Assembly: GCA_905221605.1 (NCBI GenBank)
Contig: CAJNDS010002184.1
Coordinates: 272,501 to 336,500 of the forward strand
Direction: 5' to 3'
Source of the DNA: Symbiodinium natans
Lineage: Eukaryota; Sar; Dinophyceae; Suessiales; Symbiodiniaceae
DNA length: 64,000 nucleotides
The notes beneath the pieces are model-generated. The model saw only the letters and a list, made by a program, of their open reading frames with translations. It did not search any database and was not told the DNA's origin. Made by a program: the position numbers and the translations under genes. The first letter of the stretch is position 1. Every line of letters begins with the position of its first letter. Shown one piece after another: positions 18,660 through 29,232 of this stretch.

Positions 18660-18901
18660 CTTGCCCATTTTGGGGAGTTACTATTACACCACCTTAAAAC
18701 AAGATAAATTCTATATGGGACTGTGTTTTGGGAAATATTGGTAGTGTCCCTGGAGTGCCCAACCCCAGAGTATCTCTACCAAGAGAGGGTGGGGACGTTC
18801 GAAGTAAAATATTTGCTTTTGTTTGGGCTATATTGGGTAAATTCTATATCGTAAAGTGTTTGGGGATATGGACGGTGGTGTAAACACCCAAACTGGGCAA
18901 G
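18660..18901. mobile_element. MITE-like element, family D (~242 bp)
   Basis: The left end CTTGCCCATTTTGGGGAGTT is matched by the inverse complement of the right end (GGTGTAAACACCCAAACTGGGCAAG region). AT-rich, non-coding interior. Sits directly downstream, on the plus-strand map, of the intact membrane-protein gene. Confidence 0.7.
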
Positions 18902-19000
18902 GCCTACCCTAGCTGATAAACCCCAATCCCTAAACCCGAAACCCTAAACTCTGAACCCGTCGAGCGCTCAAACACGAGAAGCCTGCTCATTCGCACCCCG

Positions 19001-19066
19001 TTAACGGGGTGTCGCCTTCTTCTTCTCTTCGAGCTTCCGTTTGGCCTCTCTTCTTCGCTGCTCGAC
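19001..19066 (-). CDS. Predicted terminal exon, basic coiled coil
   Basis: Acceptor GGGAAG, then VEQRRREAKRKLEEKKKATP and a TAA stop. Extreme Arg/Lys/Glu composition, helical. Bounded by telomere-like blocks on both sides. Family unknown. Confidence 0.5.
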   Translation of the reverse strand, partial: VEQRRREAKRKLEEKKKATPR

Positions 19067-19976
19067 CTTCCCGGGGGGGCAAGACCCTTTGTTGGGTTTA
19101 TAGGGTGTTTGGGATGTAGGGTTTAGGATTTCTCGAGTTTCAGGATTTGGGGTTTAGGCTCAGGGTTTGGGACTTTTGGGTTTTAGGATGTGGGTTTACA
19201 GCTGAGTTGCCCAGAAACAACAAAAAACCCAAAAGCCTAAACCGCAGAGACCGAACGATGAAAAAGGAACACTTTTAGATTTTATTTTGCTCAACGGAGG
19301 AGTTGATAAGGGTCTCTATCTCATGGTATCGAGGTGGATGCTCACGTTCTGCACAGGGTCTACAGGTTCCAGTCTTTATGGCTTGGGGTGAAAGGTCTTC
19401 CAGTGGTCCAGGGCATGGACGCACCCCCATGTTTAGGGTTTAGGGTTTAAGGCTTAGTGAAACGATTTAGGGTTTGGGCTTCCTGATTTAGCCTAGACGG
19501 TGTCGGCAATAGCCTTAGTTGATTTCTCAAGGAGCCTGTCAGGAAAGTCCAACACTCATTACTTCAGGAACATGCTTTCGTATCCCTAAACTCTATAGGT
19601 CGCTGAACCCGCTAGGCAGGCGTTCAAGCCCTAAACTCGAAAAGCCAAGCCGAACCCCTTCCCGCCCGTTTTACAGGGTGTCGGGTTTAGGGTTTAGGGA
19701 TCAGGGGAACAACCCAATACACATCCTTTAGTAGGAAGTATAGTAGCATAGGGTATATATGACCCCCCCATTTTAGGGTCCGTTTGGTCCCGACGGTAAG
19801 CCCTAAACTCTAAACTCTAAACTCTAAACTCTAAACCCCCCCCCCAAATTAACCACTCTCCCTCGGGACCTAAGTTCTATGAAAGGCTTTGGTAAGCCCT
19901 CAAACCAAGGTGACCGCATATTCTGCTAATATTAGGGAGCTAAGGCTACTTCCGTATTGTGAAGTAAGATAGGGAT

Positions 19977-20050
19977 CTTATACTAACAGTCCTCCAATGG
20001 GGATTGTAGTACTCCCTACTAGAATCCCTATTAAGGACTGTTGGTATAAG
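19977..20050. mobile_element. Hairpin element, family A (copy 1)
   Basis: Left arm CTTATACTAACAGTCCTCCA; right arm is its near inverse complement (TTAAGGACTGTTGGTATAAG). The two arms fold into a long hairpin with a short loop. Related copies: 36175-36272 and, diverged or partial, 56117-56200 and 32480-32565. Confidence 0.75.
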
Positions 20051-20105
20051 GGGGAACATCCAGTTTGTAAACCATAAACGCTGTAGGGTTCATGTGGTCC
20101 CTACA

Positions 20106-20462
20106 CTTAGGGTTTAGGGTTCAGGGTTCAGGGTTTAGGGTTTAGGGTTAAGGGTTTAGGGTTTAGGGTCAAGGTTGCCTCCTTCTTGTGCTTGTGGGCC
20201 AGGTCGAAATCCATGGTTCGACGATCGGCCTTGAGACAAAAAGGGTTTAGGGTTTAGGGTTTAGGGTTTAGGATTTATTAGGGTTCAGGGTTTAGGGTTT
20301 AGGGATTAGGCTTTGGAGGATTGATCCTGAGATTGGGATCCTAATCCTAATTGCCGCGCATTAATGACTCCCTCATAAGGGGATACGGTCCCCTACTTTA
20401 GGGGTCTTTGTCGGGTTTAGGGTTTAGGGTTTAGGGTTTAGGGTTTGGGGTTTAGGGTTTAG
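20106..20462 (+). repeat. Series of TTTAGGG blocks around a small exon
   Basis: G-rich plus-strand arrays at 20106-20170, 20245-20305 and 20410-20463, with a minus exon at 20179-20229 between the first two. The transcribed strand of that exon is therefore C-rich. Confidence 0.95.
20179..20229 (-). CDS. Predicted 17-codon exon (ADRRTMDFDLAHKHKKE)
   Basis: Acceptor CTCAAG|GCC and GC donor GAG|GCAACC, phase 0 to phase 0. The peptide is charged and balanced, with no repeat character. It stands alone between telomeric arrays; partner exons not identified. Confidence 0.5.
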
Positions 20463-20531
20463 GGCTTCTTGCCGAGCGGCTCGCTGGCACTATACTTGAC
20501 GAATTGATGTGCAACTGTTGGCTCAGCAGTC

Positions 20532-20546
20532 GAGCCAAAATGGCTC
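20532..20546 (-). other. Match to dinoflagellate spliced-leader core (14 nt)
   Basis: The minus strand reads AGCCATTTTGGCTC, identical to 14 nt of the dinoflagellate spliced leader (remembered as ...CCGTAGCCATTTTGGCTCAAG), but followed by GAC rather than AAG. The string is a near-palindrome, so chance or hairpin selection is possible. Confidence 0.3.
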
Positions 20547-20585
20547 TGGAATAACCACAAGCAATCTAGGCTGCCCAGTAACCTA

Positions 20586-20672
20586 GGCTTAAAAAGGGTG
20601 CCCTTTTTTGCTTCAAGGGGTTTACAAGGGAACCTAAACCCCCAGAAGGGAATAAGGGTACTACTGGGCATC
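20586..20672. repeat. Dispersed AAAGGGTGCCCTTTTT repeat (copy 2)
   Basis: AAAAAGGGTGCCCTTTTTTG, TTCAAGGGGTTTACAAGGGA, ACCTAAACCCCC, GGGAATAAGGGTACTACTGG. Very close to the copies at 1768 and 24057. Confidence 0.75.
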
Positions 20673-20779
20673 CTAGCAATAAAACACAAACAGCAAGGAA
20701 CCGCCCCGAGGCACACTGCAATCCTCCCCGGAAACTTCTCCAGAACTTTCCGCGGAACCGAAACGAAACATGCCCTAAA

Positions 20780-21090
20780 CCGAATCTAAACCCTATAAAC
20801 ACCGAAACCCTAAACCCCTAGGCCCTAAACCCCTAAACCCCTGAAACCCCTGAAACCTTACACCCGAAGCTTGCGCCCAAGATCCCAGGGTAAACGATTC
20901 GGGATGGCAATTTGAAAGGCGTTGCTCCATTTAGGGCTTCAAGGGCCTCCGGTTTTAGGACTTGAAAGCTTTAGGGCCTCCCTTATAAGGCTTCAAGCCA
21001 AAAAAGGCCCTAAACACTAAACCCTAAAACCCCAAAGCCTATATACCCTAAACCCGAAAACCTTAAACCCTAAGACCCTAAACCCCTGAA
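20780..21090. repeat. Degenerate CCCTAAA/CCCCTAAA block
   Basis: Mixed telomere-like units interrupted by unique bits. No coding island that I can support from 20820 to 21740; the ORFs here are frames through repeats. Confidence 0.8.
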
Positions 21091-21774
21091 CCCGAAACCC
21101 AAATTCGAGACCTGGAGGACTTTCAGGTTTTCGGGGGGTCTGTGTACCGAGCCCTCTGCAACGTCTTTTGGGGGGTTTATCATGGGTTTCCCTACTCCTC
21201 CCCTCTATACTACCCCCCCAAGGCTCCCCCCTTAAATGACCTTAATTAGGCTTCATTACCTCTCAACAGCCCCAATTATGTGCTCCCCTTTTTAAGGTTT
21301 TTAGGGCATTTGGGGCATGTAAACCCCAGCGTCATAGACCCTAAGCTCTACCCTAAACTCTAGACTGCGGCACCCTAAGTAGGCTTATAGGTCCATCGGC
21401 TGTAAGAGGGACGAGATGTATAGATATGGTTCCCAAAATCAGGTTCATGTCGTCGCCAAAGCTCAAACCCAAACATCTGAAAAGCAAGCCCCAAAAACCC
21501 AAAAGCTCTAAACACCCATGAGCCCTGAAAACAAAACAAGGCCGTTGAAACCCTAAAAACCCAAAAGAACTGCCTTAAACACCCTCTAAAACCCCAAACC
21601 CATGTGGGGCTTCCGAAATTTTGCGGCACCTTATTGGAGTCCCTATTATCAGGGGATCCTACTATTTGGGGTCTATTTTAGGTGTTTAAGCCCTAAACCC
21701 TGAACCCTAATTTCCGAAACCACCATGTGCTGTGTTTTGGTTTCTGCTCTTGGGTGGAACTGGGTTTTGCTCAC

Positions 21775-21815
21775 CAAAGCACGGGGCTGCGTCTGTCGAG
21801 CCGAGATTCATAAGC
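21775..21815 (-). CDS. Predicted 41-bp exon (AYESRLDRRSPVL)
   Basis: Acceptor GTGAAG|GCT and canonical donor TTTG|GTGAGC. Short, but both splice sites are good and the peptide is plausible. Isolated. Confidence 0.45.
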
Positions 21816-22311
21816 CTTCACCTTTAGGGTTTAGAGTTTCAGGTTTAGTATTCAGTGGTTGAGTCATCCCAAAGGGCAATTCATGTTGCACCTCGCTACC
21901 CGCTATTTGGCGAAGTTCCGGAACAAATCAAGAGGATACCCGGGGTTTAGGGCTTAGGGTTTAGGCTTAGGGTTTAGGATTTAGGGTTTAGGATACCCCT
22001 ATTGACAAGGGTTACCCGCAATTGTGCAAAGTTCGCGGCCCATGGATGAGGGGTGGGGGGGGGGGGGTCGGCGTGATTCCAACTTCAATCTTCGGAATTT
22101 TTCTGGAGTCCGTCTTTGTATAAACTCCTTTGATAATGTTCATTGCGAAATAGGCCCCCCCCCCCCCCAAACAATCTTTCAATGGAGTAGCCTACGAGCT
22201 GCCCTCATGCGCTTTGGTATATTGTTTCGGTTACCCGCATTTAAGCCGCAGCCCCCTGGCCAGAGAGCCAAAAAGCCGGAAGACCCTCAAGGCCCTCAAG
22301 CTTCAAGGCGT

Positions 22312-22535
22312 CCCCTAAACCCTAAACCCTCAACCATAAAACCTAAACCCAGAACCCTAAACCCTGAACCCAGAACCCAAAACCCTAAACCCTAAATCCT
22401 AAACCCTGAACCCTCAACCCTAAACCCTACGACCTAAACATTATACCCTAAATCCTAAACCCTAAACCCTAAACCCTAATCCCTAATCCCTAAACCCTAA
22501 ATCCTAAACCCTAAACCCTAAACCCTAAACCCTAC
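22312..22535. repeat. CCCTAAA array with CCCTAAT and CCCTGAA variants
   Basis: C-rich on plus for over 200 bp, partly degenerate. Flanked by poly-G (22057) and poly-C (22156) tracts. 22540-23220 has no supportable gene. Confidence 0.95.
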
Positions 22536-23229
22536 CCGCAGCCCTGGTTCCGTTTATTCAGGTGAGCAAAAACCCCGAAATTGTTTTGGTGGGGGGGGGA
22601 GGTCCAGGTAGATACTAAGGCGAGCGCAACATTGCATCGTCCCTCGCCCTTTCTTAAAGCGCTCTGAAGCCATGGGCCCTTGAACTGGGTTTGGGGTTTC
22701 GCACAAGTATACCTACCCTCTCTATAGCTACATGGACCCGAAGGGCTACATATAGGGGCCTCAAGAGGTTGAGGACCCCAGATCAAGCACTACAAAGCCT
22801 ATGCGCGAAGATTCCAAAGCCCTTGAAGGATTCACATGCTTCGAGGATTTCGGACCCTACGCCCTAGAGTACCCTAAACCCAGGGGAGGTTCATGAGACC
22901 TAAGATAGCCCCCTCTTGGTCGTTTCAACCCTTCAGAATCATCTCGGCTCGACTTTCTCAGCCCCCACGCGTGCCATGGGCCATATGCATTTTGAGTCCG
23001 TGCTTTCCTGGCGGCTTCCTTCAGACAGGAACCTCGATAACCCTAAGCCACAACTGCAAACATACCTCCTCTGGAGCCCCCACCCCAAACCCACACAATA
23101 TAGTGGTCGGAAGAATTACTAATAGTCTTCCCTTACATGGTCCCTTCTATGATTATACTACAATAACCCCCCCCCCCCCCCCCAAAACCCTGTTCTTATA
23201 ACATTTCAGGCCGCTACGTTTGCTTCCCT

Positions 23230-23325
23230 GTCTCTTCTACCGGCCCACCCCAACCGAAGCCGTTCTCCCAAGCAAGGTCCTCCATGCCAGCCGACATGCG
23301 TTCAGCACAAAGAGGAGAGGGACGC
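23230..23325 (-). CDS. Possible exon (ERMSAGMEDLAWENGFGW)
   Basis: The minus strand reads ERMSAGMEDLAWENGFGWGG followed by PVEET, open for at least 30 codons, good composition. The acceptor is unclear; donor perhaps GG|GAAGC or further down. Function unknown. Confidence 0.4.
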
Positions 23326-23590
23326 GCGCAGCCCCCACCCCGGAAAGGCCACAGGCCACAGAGAGGATTTAGGGTTTAGGGTTTAGGGCTGAGGGCAAAA
23401 GGGCTTTGCATCCTAAACCCTAAACCCTAAACCCTAAACCCTAAACCCTAAACCCCAAACTGGGAAATTGGGGAACGACCGCGTTGTCCCCCGACTGCGG
23501 TGCCGCCGTGCGAGAACAAAAAACAATGTACAGCTCTCGTCGCCCTTTGGGCGGGAGAGATTTGGGCTGACCTCATGCTTCCCTTTCACA

Positions 23591-23988
23591 GGGTTTAGGG
23601 TTTAGGGTTTAGGGTTTAGGGTTTAGGGTTAGGGTTTAGGGTTTAGGGTTTAGGGTTTAGGGTTTAGGGTTTAGGGTTTAGGGTTTAGGGTTAGGGTTTA
23701 GGGTTTAGGGTTTAGGGTTTAGGGTTAGGGTTTAGGTTAGGGTTTTTAGGGTTTAGGGTTTAGGGTTTAGGGTTTAGGGTTTAGGGTTTGGGTTTAGGGT
23801 TTAGGGTTAGGGTTAGGGTTAGGGTTTAGGGTTTAGGGTTTAGGGTTTAGGTTTAGGGTTTAGGGTTTAGGGTTTAGGGTTTAGGGTTTAGGGTTTAGGG
23901 TTTAGGGTTTAGGGTTTAGGGTTTAGGGTTTAGGGTTTAGGGTTTAGGGTTTAGGGTTTAGGGTTTAGGGTTTAGGGTTTAGGGTTTC
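23591..23988 (+). repeat. Largest telomeric block, ~400 bp of TTTAGGG with TTAGGG slips
   Basis: Mostly perfect TTTAGGG units; scattered 6-mers (TTAGGG) and one TTTTTAGGG. Such slips are more like replication/recombination drift than fresh telomerase product. Confidence 0.97.
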
Positions 23989-24056
23989 CCAGACCCTCCG
24001 GGAGGGATCGATCCCACTAGTGTAGGGTACCTAGACCCAAGAGTAACCCAGGAACA

Positions 24057-24150
24057 AAAAAAGGGTGCCCTTTTTTTGGTTTAAAGGGGCTTTAAAGGGA
24101 ACCTAAACCCAAAAAAAAAAGGGAATGAGGGCCTACTCCGGTATGATTTG
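24057..24150. repeat. Dispersed AAAGGGTGCCCTTTTT repeat (copy 3)
   Basis: AAAAAAAGGGTGCCCTTTTT, GGTTTAAAGGGGCTTTAAAG, GGAACCTAAACCC, GGGAATGAGGGCCTACTCC. Next to it, 24170-24290 is open on the minus strand (AVRHGDVEFVCSAIFVLRAE) but has no clear splice sites. Confidence 0.75.
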
Positions 24151-24308
24151 GGGGTTCTACTTGACGGATCCTCCGGGGTCTGGCCAAGGCAACCACAGAA
24201 GCTTCAGCCCTTAACACAAAGATGGCACTACAGACGAACTCAACATCCCCATGTCTTACAGCACTGGCCAACAAAGCAAAATCTCACAAGGACATGGTAG
24301 ATGACCAG

Positions 24309-24376
24309 ACCCTAAACCCTAAACCCTAAACCCTAAACCCTAAACCCTAAACCCTAAACCCTAAACCCTAAACCCT
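24309..24376 (-). repeat. Perfect CCCTAAA array
   Basis: About nine uninterrupted units on plus. Confidence 0.95.
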
Positions 24377-24427
24377 CAACCCCAAACCCTAAAAGTTGGC
24401 AGGCGAACAGACAGACAGAGCAGACTA

Positions 24428-24538
24428 GCAGAGATTCATTCCCCAAGCCAGAGAAAGTCCCCAGCTCCCGTTGCAACAACTCTTCAAATGTGATGCGCTC
24501 GGAAACAGGCCGCTTACTTTCGTTCCTTCTGCGGAGCA
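24428..24538 (-). CDS. Predicted exon (VLRRRNESKRPVSERITFEE)
   Basis: Acceptor CCTGGCAG; reads LRRRNESKRPVSERITFEEL then LQRELGTFSGLGNESLL. A basic start, then an amphipathic helix. The next feature downstream on the minus strand is a perfect telomeric array in G-rich sense. Function unknown. Confidence 0.5.
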
Positions 24539-24904
24539 CTGCCAGGCCCACACAACCTAAACCCTAAATCCTAAGCCCTAAACCCTAAACCCTAAATCCT
24601 AAGCCCTAAACCCTAAACCCTAAACCCTAAATTCCAAAAACAGGAACGAACGACCCAAGCAGCCCGTGAGTCACCCACTCCCTAACTTTGGGTACCTAGC
24701 AGTCTTGTTGTAGAATACCAACAATGAAGTAGGGGGTTTAGGGTTTGGGGTTTAGGGTTTCGGGTTTAGGGTTTAGGGTTTAGGGTAGAAAGTCCCTAAA
24801 CCCTACTTAAATCATACATCCTCATCAGGTCAGTGTAGGCTCGTCAGTCTTCTCCAGAGGGGGATCTGCCAGGTAAGGAACCACGCGACCTGGCACCCCA
24901 GTGC

Positions 24905-24982
24905 TGGGTTTAGGGCTTAGGGCTTAGGGCTTAGGGCTTAGGGCTTAGGGCTTAGGGCTTAGGGCTTAGGGCTTAGGGCTTC
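24905..24982 (+). repeat. Homogeneous TTAGGGC variant array
   Basis: About ten tandem units of the variant TTAGGGC, flanked by ordinary TTTAGGG units. The variant is amplified as a block, indicating local expansion of a mutated unit. Confidence 0.95.
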
Positions 24983-25072
24983 GGGTTTAGGGTTTAGGGT
25001 TTAGGGTCTAGGGTTTAGCGTCTTAAGGTTTAGGGTTTAGGGTGTAGGATGTAAGGTTTAGGGAATCGTCAG

Positions 25073-25134
25073 GTGGGTCGAAAGAGCCACGACCCAACAC
25101 CCGCAAGGCCCAGAGAACGAAAACCAAACACAAA
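25073..25134 (+). CDS. Possible plus-strand exon (VGRKSHDPTPARPRERKP)
   Basis: Acceptor ATCGTCAG, donor AAA|GTGAGC. Basic, Pro-rich. G-rich telomere-like repeat on both sides in the sense direction. Unknown function. Confidence 0.4.
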
Positions 25135-25303
25135 GTGAGCACCTTACTTCCCTGGTTTAGGGCTTAGGGTTTGGGGTGTAGGGTTTAGCCAAAAGCCTTA
25201 TATATTGAGGCCTTTGGGCCCAAAAGCCCTTAAATAAGAGTTCTTGGAGCCTGAGGGTTCTGGTTGTCCGATGAACCCTTACGTATGGTGCATATGGCCG
25301 ACA

Positions 25304-25420
25304 CTACTATTTGCATAAGAACCCCAAAAGAATCAAAAACAACAAAATGATAATCCCTATATTAACCTTTATAAGGAAGAATGTGTTCACTTTTTCCGGG
25401 GTGCTTCAGCAATTCGTAGG
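25304..25420. mobile_element. Small inverted-repeat element, family B (copy 2)
   Basis: Left CTACTATTTGCATAAGAACC, right GGGTGCTTCAGCAATTCGTA; interior CCTTTATAAGGAAG. See the first copy at 32-120. Confidence 0.6.
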
Positions 25421-26561
25421 AAATCACCCTCCACCCCGTACTAAAGCACACAAGTGAAACAGCCGTGCCTGAATGTTGGCCCTGGCCGGGCACGCCTTTG
25501 AGACATCCACGTCTCCGGGGTTTTGCAATTAGGTTTTTTTTGGGTTAAGGGTTAAGGGTTTAGGTTTTAGGATAATGTTGGACCTGGTTTAATCATGTAC
25601 CCCCCCCCCCCCCCCCAAACAGTCGAGGACCCTGAATTAAACAAAACAACCCAAACAGTCAGGCAGGGAAGGGGTCGGGAGATTGGGCCAGATCTCAAAC
25701 TAAAAACTTGGACCTCAAAAGCCATTATAAAAAACAGTCACGGCCCGACAACTTTTCATTTTCGTGTAGCCCCAAAACCAAAGGGCCAAGATCCTGAATA
25801 GCCGAAAAACTTTTCGTAATAGCGTCCCCCTAGAATATTGGGTGCAACATTATGGGGTCTATAGGGTTCAGGGTTTAGGGTTTCGGGTGTTCGGGCCCGC
25901 AGTGAGGACGAATGTGGAATTTCTTTGAGGGCTCAATGAGCCTGTACGGGGTTCATAGGACCCTAAACCCTAAACCCTACAAGCCATCCTAATCCGCCTT
26001 AAACGCCCAACCCGCTTGAACTCTAAATCCTTTAACCCTGAACCCTCAAACCTAAAGCGCCACAAAGATCTACATCCCCAAGCCCGAAAAAGCAAACTCA
26101 ACCAATCCAGAAGTTCTACAATCCTGCAACCCCAAAAACCATACTACTACACCCCATGTACCCCTAAGCCGTAAACCTCAAGAGCCCAAACCAGGATAAA
26201 GCCTGAATAAACCCCAGGTAACCCCAAGCCCAAAACCTTAAGAGCCCAAAACCTACTTTTTGTAGGTTATTACTATAATGCCCCTCGTAGGATTCCTCGG
26301 AAACCTACCAAAACGTAGGTTTGGGGTTCTTCAGGCAAACCTTAAGAGCCCAAAAGCCATTCTTCGGCTCCCGTCCTTGTTGGCTTTCCCGCCGCCTCCT
26401 CTTCTCCTGGAAGCTTTTGAGGGTTTAGGGTTTAGGGTTTAGGCTTTAGGGTTTAGGGTTTTAGGGTTTAGGGTTCAAGATGTGCTGGGATGACAATTGA
26501 CGTCATCCCTTGGCCTTGGACCCATGATCCTGGCCCGCAACCTAAAGTCAAGCTTGCATTA

Positions 26562-26665
26562 AAACCCTAAACCCTAAACCCTAAACCCTAAACCCTAAAC
26601 CCTAAACCCTAAACCCTAAACCCTAAACCCTAAACCCTAAACCCTAAACCCTAAACCCTAAACCC
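26562..26665 (-). repeat. Perfect CCCTAAA array (about 15 units)
   Basis: Preceded by unique sequence with AAGTCAAGCTTGC and a G-rich block at 26420-26470, so two opposite-orientation blocks lie within 200 bp. A charged open stretch on minus at 26365-26405 (EKRRRRESQQGREPKNGF) might be an exon. Confidence 0.95.
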
Positions 26666-27101
26666 TGAACCGAACCGGCTCGGTGCTGTTTCTTTGGGCT
26701 TGTGGTGCAGGGTTTGGGTTTCGGGCCTCGAGGGCTTGAGGGTTTCAGGTAGGGCTTGAGGGTTTAGGGTTTAGGGTTCAAGGTCTAGGGGCTGCGTATA
26801 AGTCCCCACGGCAGATTAAGAATAGCATTTTATTCAGGTTCTAAGGGGAGCATAGTCCCAGGAGGTTTTAGGGCGTTTAAGGGTGTCAGGCGTAATTGTT
26901 TTTGGGTTTTAGGGGTTCGGGGTCTGTAGTCTAAGGGTAGTTTCATGGGCTCTCTACCCTAAACCCTAAAACCCAAAACCCTAAACCCTAAAACCCTAAA
27001 CCCCGCTGCACTTTTCCTTATAAGCCCTGAACACCTGACAGCCCAAACCCAAAGCCCTAAACCCTTGAGTGATTTAGGGTTTAGGGTTTAGAGTTTAGGG
27101 T

Positions 27102-27152
27102 TTAGGGTTGAATTTCTTCCTCTTCCCCCTTGAAGGCAGGCTCGGGTGTAGT
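27102..27152 (-). CDS. Predicted terminal exon whose stop codon is a telomeric unit
   Basis: Acceptor ATCGTTAG, then TTPEPAFKGEEEEIQP and TAA, where CCC TAA is the first unit of a telomere-like array. Acidic tail. Unknown gene. Confidence 0.45.
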   Translation of the reverse strand, partial: TTPEPAFKGEEEEIQP

Positions 27153-27442
27153 CTAACGATAACATGCATGCAGCCCCCCCCCCCCCCCCCCTCGGTTCAG
27201 GGCAATCAATTTGGGTTCTGAGAAATCGTGACTTGGGTTATTCATTCCAGTTCGCACAGCCAGGCGCCCCTACCTGCTTTTCAGTCTTTGCATGTTCAGG
27301 GTACTTTGGTAGCCCGGTAGCCATATGACATCAATAAGGGTACCCTTTTTGGGATAAGGGTAGGCTTTTTTGGGATTGGTTACTCTTTTATAAGCGAACC
27401 TGTGGAACCCCAAAAAAGGGCACACACTGGGCTGCCAGGTTA

Positions 27443-27472
27443 AAAGGGTGCACATTTTGGCTCAAGCCCCCC
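27443..27472 (+). other. Match to spliced-leader 3' end within a dispersed repeat
   Basis: The plus strand reads CATTTTGGCTCAAG (27453-27466), identical to the last 14 nt of the dinoflagellate spliced leader as I remember it. It is preceded by AAAAGGGTGCA, so it occupies the place of ...GTGCCCTTTTTGGTGTCAAG in the dispersed repeat family. Either a spliced-leader relic or coincidence within that repeat. Confidence 0.35.
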
Positions 27473-28915
27473 TTCTGTGTGTTTTGTGGACTTCGGTTCC
27501 TGGCTTGCTGTTTTTGAAGAGGGTTTAGGCTTGAGGGTTTAGGGTTTAGGGTTTGGGGTTTGGGGTTTCAGGGTTTAGGGTTTACGGACGGAGAAGCCCT
27601 GAAACCCTAAACCCTATAGACCCTGCCGAGGGCGTAGGGTCTTTACCGCCTGCTGTCCAGGGAATGGAAGGGTTCCGCGGTCACGCACGAGCAGCCAAAA
27701 CCCCTCAGCCCTCAGATACAAAGAATACGAATACAAAAATAGAATGAGAATAATCTAGACCTTGATACAACCTTACTCGGCACTCGCCCTACATCCCACA
27801 CCCCATCAAAAGGAATCCCCGTTTGCCATCGTGACCTGCTCAGTGCACCTATGGGTCAGGGCTTCGTTCCCGCTAGGGTGGGTGGGGGGTTAGGGCGACC
27901 TTGTAGGCATTTTGGCAAATAGAAGACAGGGGCTAACTCTATAACCTCAAACCCTGTCCTTCTTCTTTGTGCCAAGCGTGTCAATCTCCTGTCGGTGCAA
28001 GAACAATACTGCTCTGCACGCTCTTATGGTTCAGGGTTTCGGGTCTCCAACCATACTGGGATCCTACACTTGCATCCACTACCACCCACCAGGAGCTCGT
28101 CAACATCTGGAAGACATTAGCCCCACCTTAACTATCCCCAGACCGACACAAATGCAATTCAGGCAAACTTCTAGGTTATTAGGGGTTGTAGCCAAGGTGG
28201 TGGCAATATGAAATCAAGTGAAGCCATCGGCCATCGGGCAGCCGCCTCTTCATGTAAAATCTTGTACCCTAACCTGCACGTTTGTCAAAAAGTGAAAAAC
28301 AGGGTTTAGGGTTTAGGGTTTAGGGTTTAGGGTTTAGGGTTTGAGAATTGAAGAGCAAAGCCGATAATCTAGCGTGGGAGTGAACAACATGTACGTCCAG
28401 TCTGGGTGCCTCAGGGAGGGATATGCCAAACCCAATCTGGAAGCGGGGATGTGTCTCTGGAGGTCTCGCTCTCGAGTAATTCTATCTCTCGGCTGAAATA
28501 AATAACACCACCCCAGTTTTTTGCAGATGGGAGTTCCCAAAGTCAGGATCCACTGTGGAAGCCATGCAGAGTGGAAGCCCCCGTAAGGGTACCAACCCCT
28601 CAACGTAAAGGTTAACATACGTTCTTAGGCTTTTTTTATCTGATAAGCGAGTTCGTAAGCGGGAACTAGGAACTGGTGTTCCTTACATCCTCCGAAAGAA
28701 CCCTTCAAGGGACTTTTCAGGAAAACTCCGTCCATAATTCCCTTCCACGAACCCAAAACCTAAAGACCAAACCCTAATCCTAAACCCTAAACCCCAAACT
28801 CTTTAACTGTCAGTTTTTGGTACTTCATTTCAGGCTCGGACCCCCGGGTTGTGGGAGGGGGAGTTTAGGGTTCAGGGGTTTAGGGGCCCTAAACCCTAAT
28901 CTCTGAACGCTAAAC

Positions 28916-29020
28916 CTTAACCCTAAACCCTAAACCCTAAACCCTAAACCCTAAACCCCAAACCCTGAACCCTGAACCCTAAACCCTAAACCGAACCCTA
29001 AACCCTAAACCCTAAGGTGT
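28916..29020 (-). repeat. CCCTAAA array
   Basis: Units mostly intact on plus. 27470-28330 and 28620-28910 hold degenerate telomere-like units and unique sequence with no supportable gene. The minus open frame at 28334-28618 (94 codons) is ambiguous. Confidence 0.9.
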
Positions 29021-29049
29021 AAGAAGCAAGACCCTCCCCCACTCCCAGC

Positions 29050-29101
29050 CTTTCCAACTGACTGGCGGATGGCTTCCAAGCTCGCCTGCGCTTTCTTCAC
29101 G
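29050..29101 (-). CDS. Predicted exon (VKKAQASLEAIRQSVGK)
   Basis: Acceptor is CCCTAG at the edge of a telomeric array, so the repeat itself may supply the 3' splice site; GC donor AAAG|GCTGGG. Helical, coiled-coil-like. Unknown function. Confidence 0.5.
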
Positions 29102-29232
29102 CTAGGGTTTAGGGTTTAGGGTTTAGGGTTTAGGGTTTAGGGTTTAGGGTTTAGGGTGTAGGGCTTAGGGCTTAGGGCTTAGGGTTTAGGGTTTAGGGTT
29201 TAGGGTTTAGGGTTTAGGGTTTAGGGTTTAGG
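29102..29232 (+). repeat. TTTAGGG array with internal TTAGGGC run
   Basis: Perfect units interrupted near 29157 by GTAGGGC and several TTAGGGC units, then perfect units again. Confidence 0.95.
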
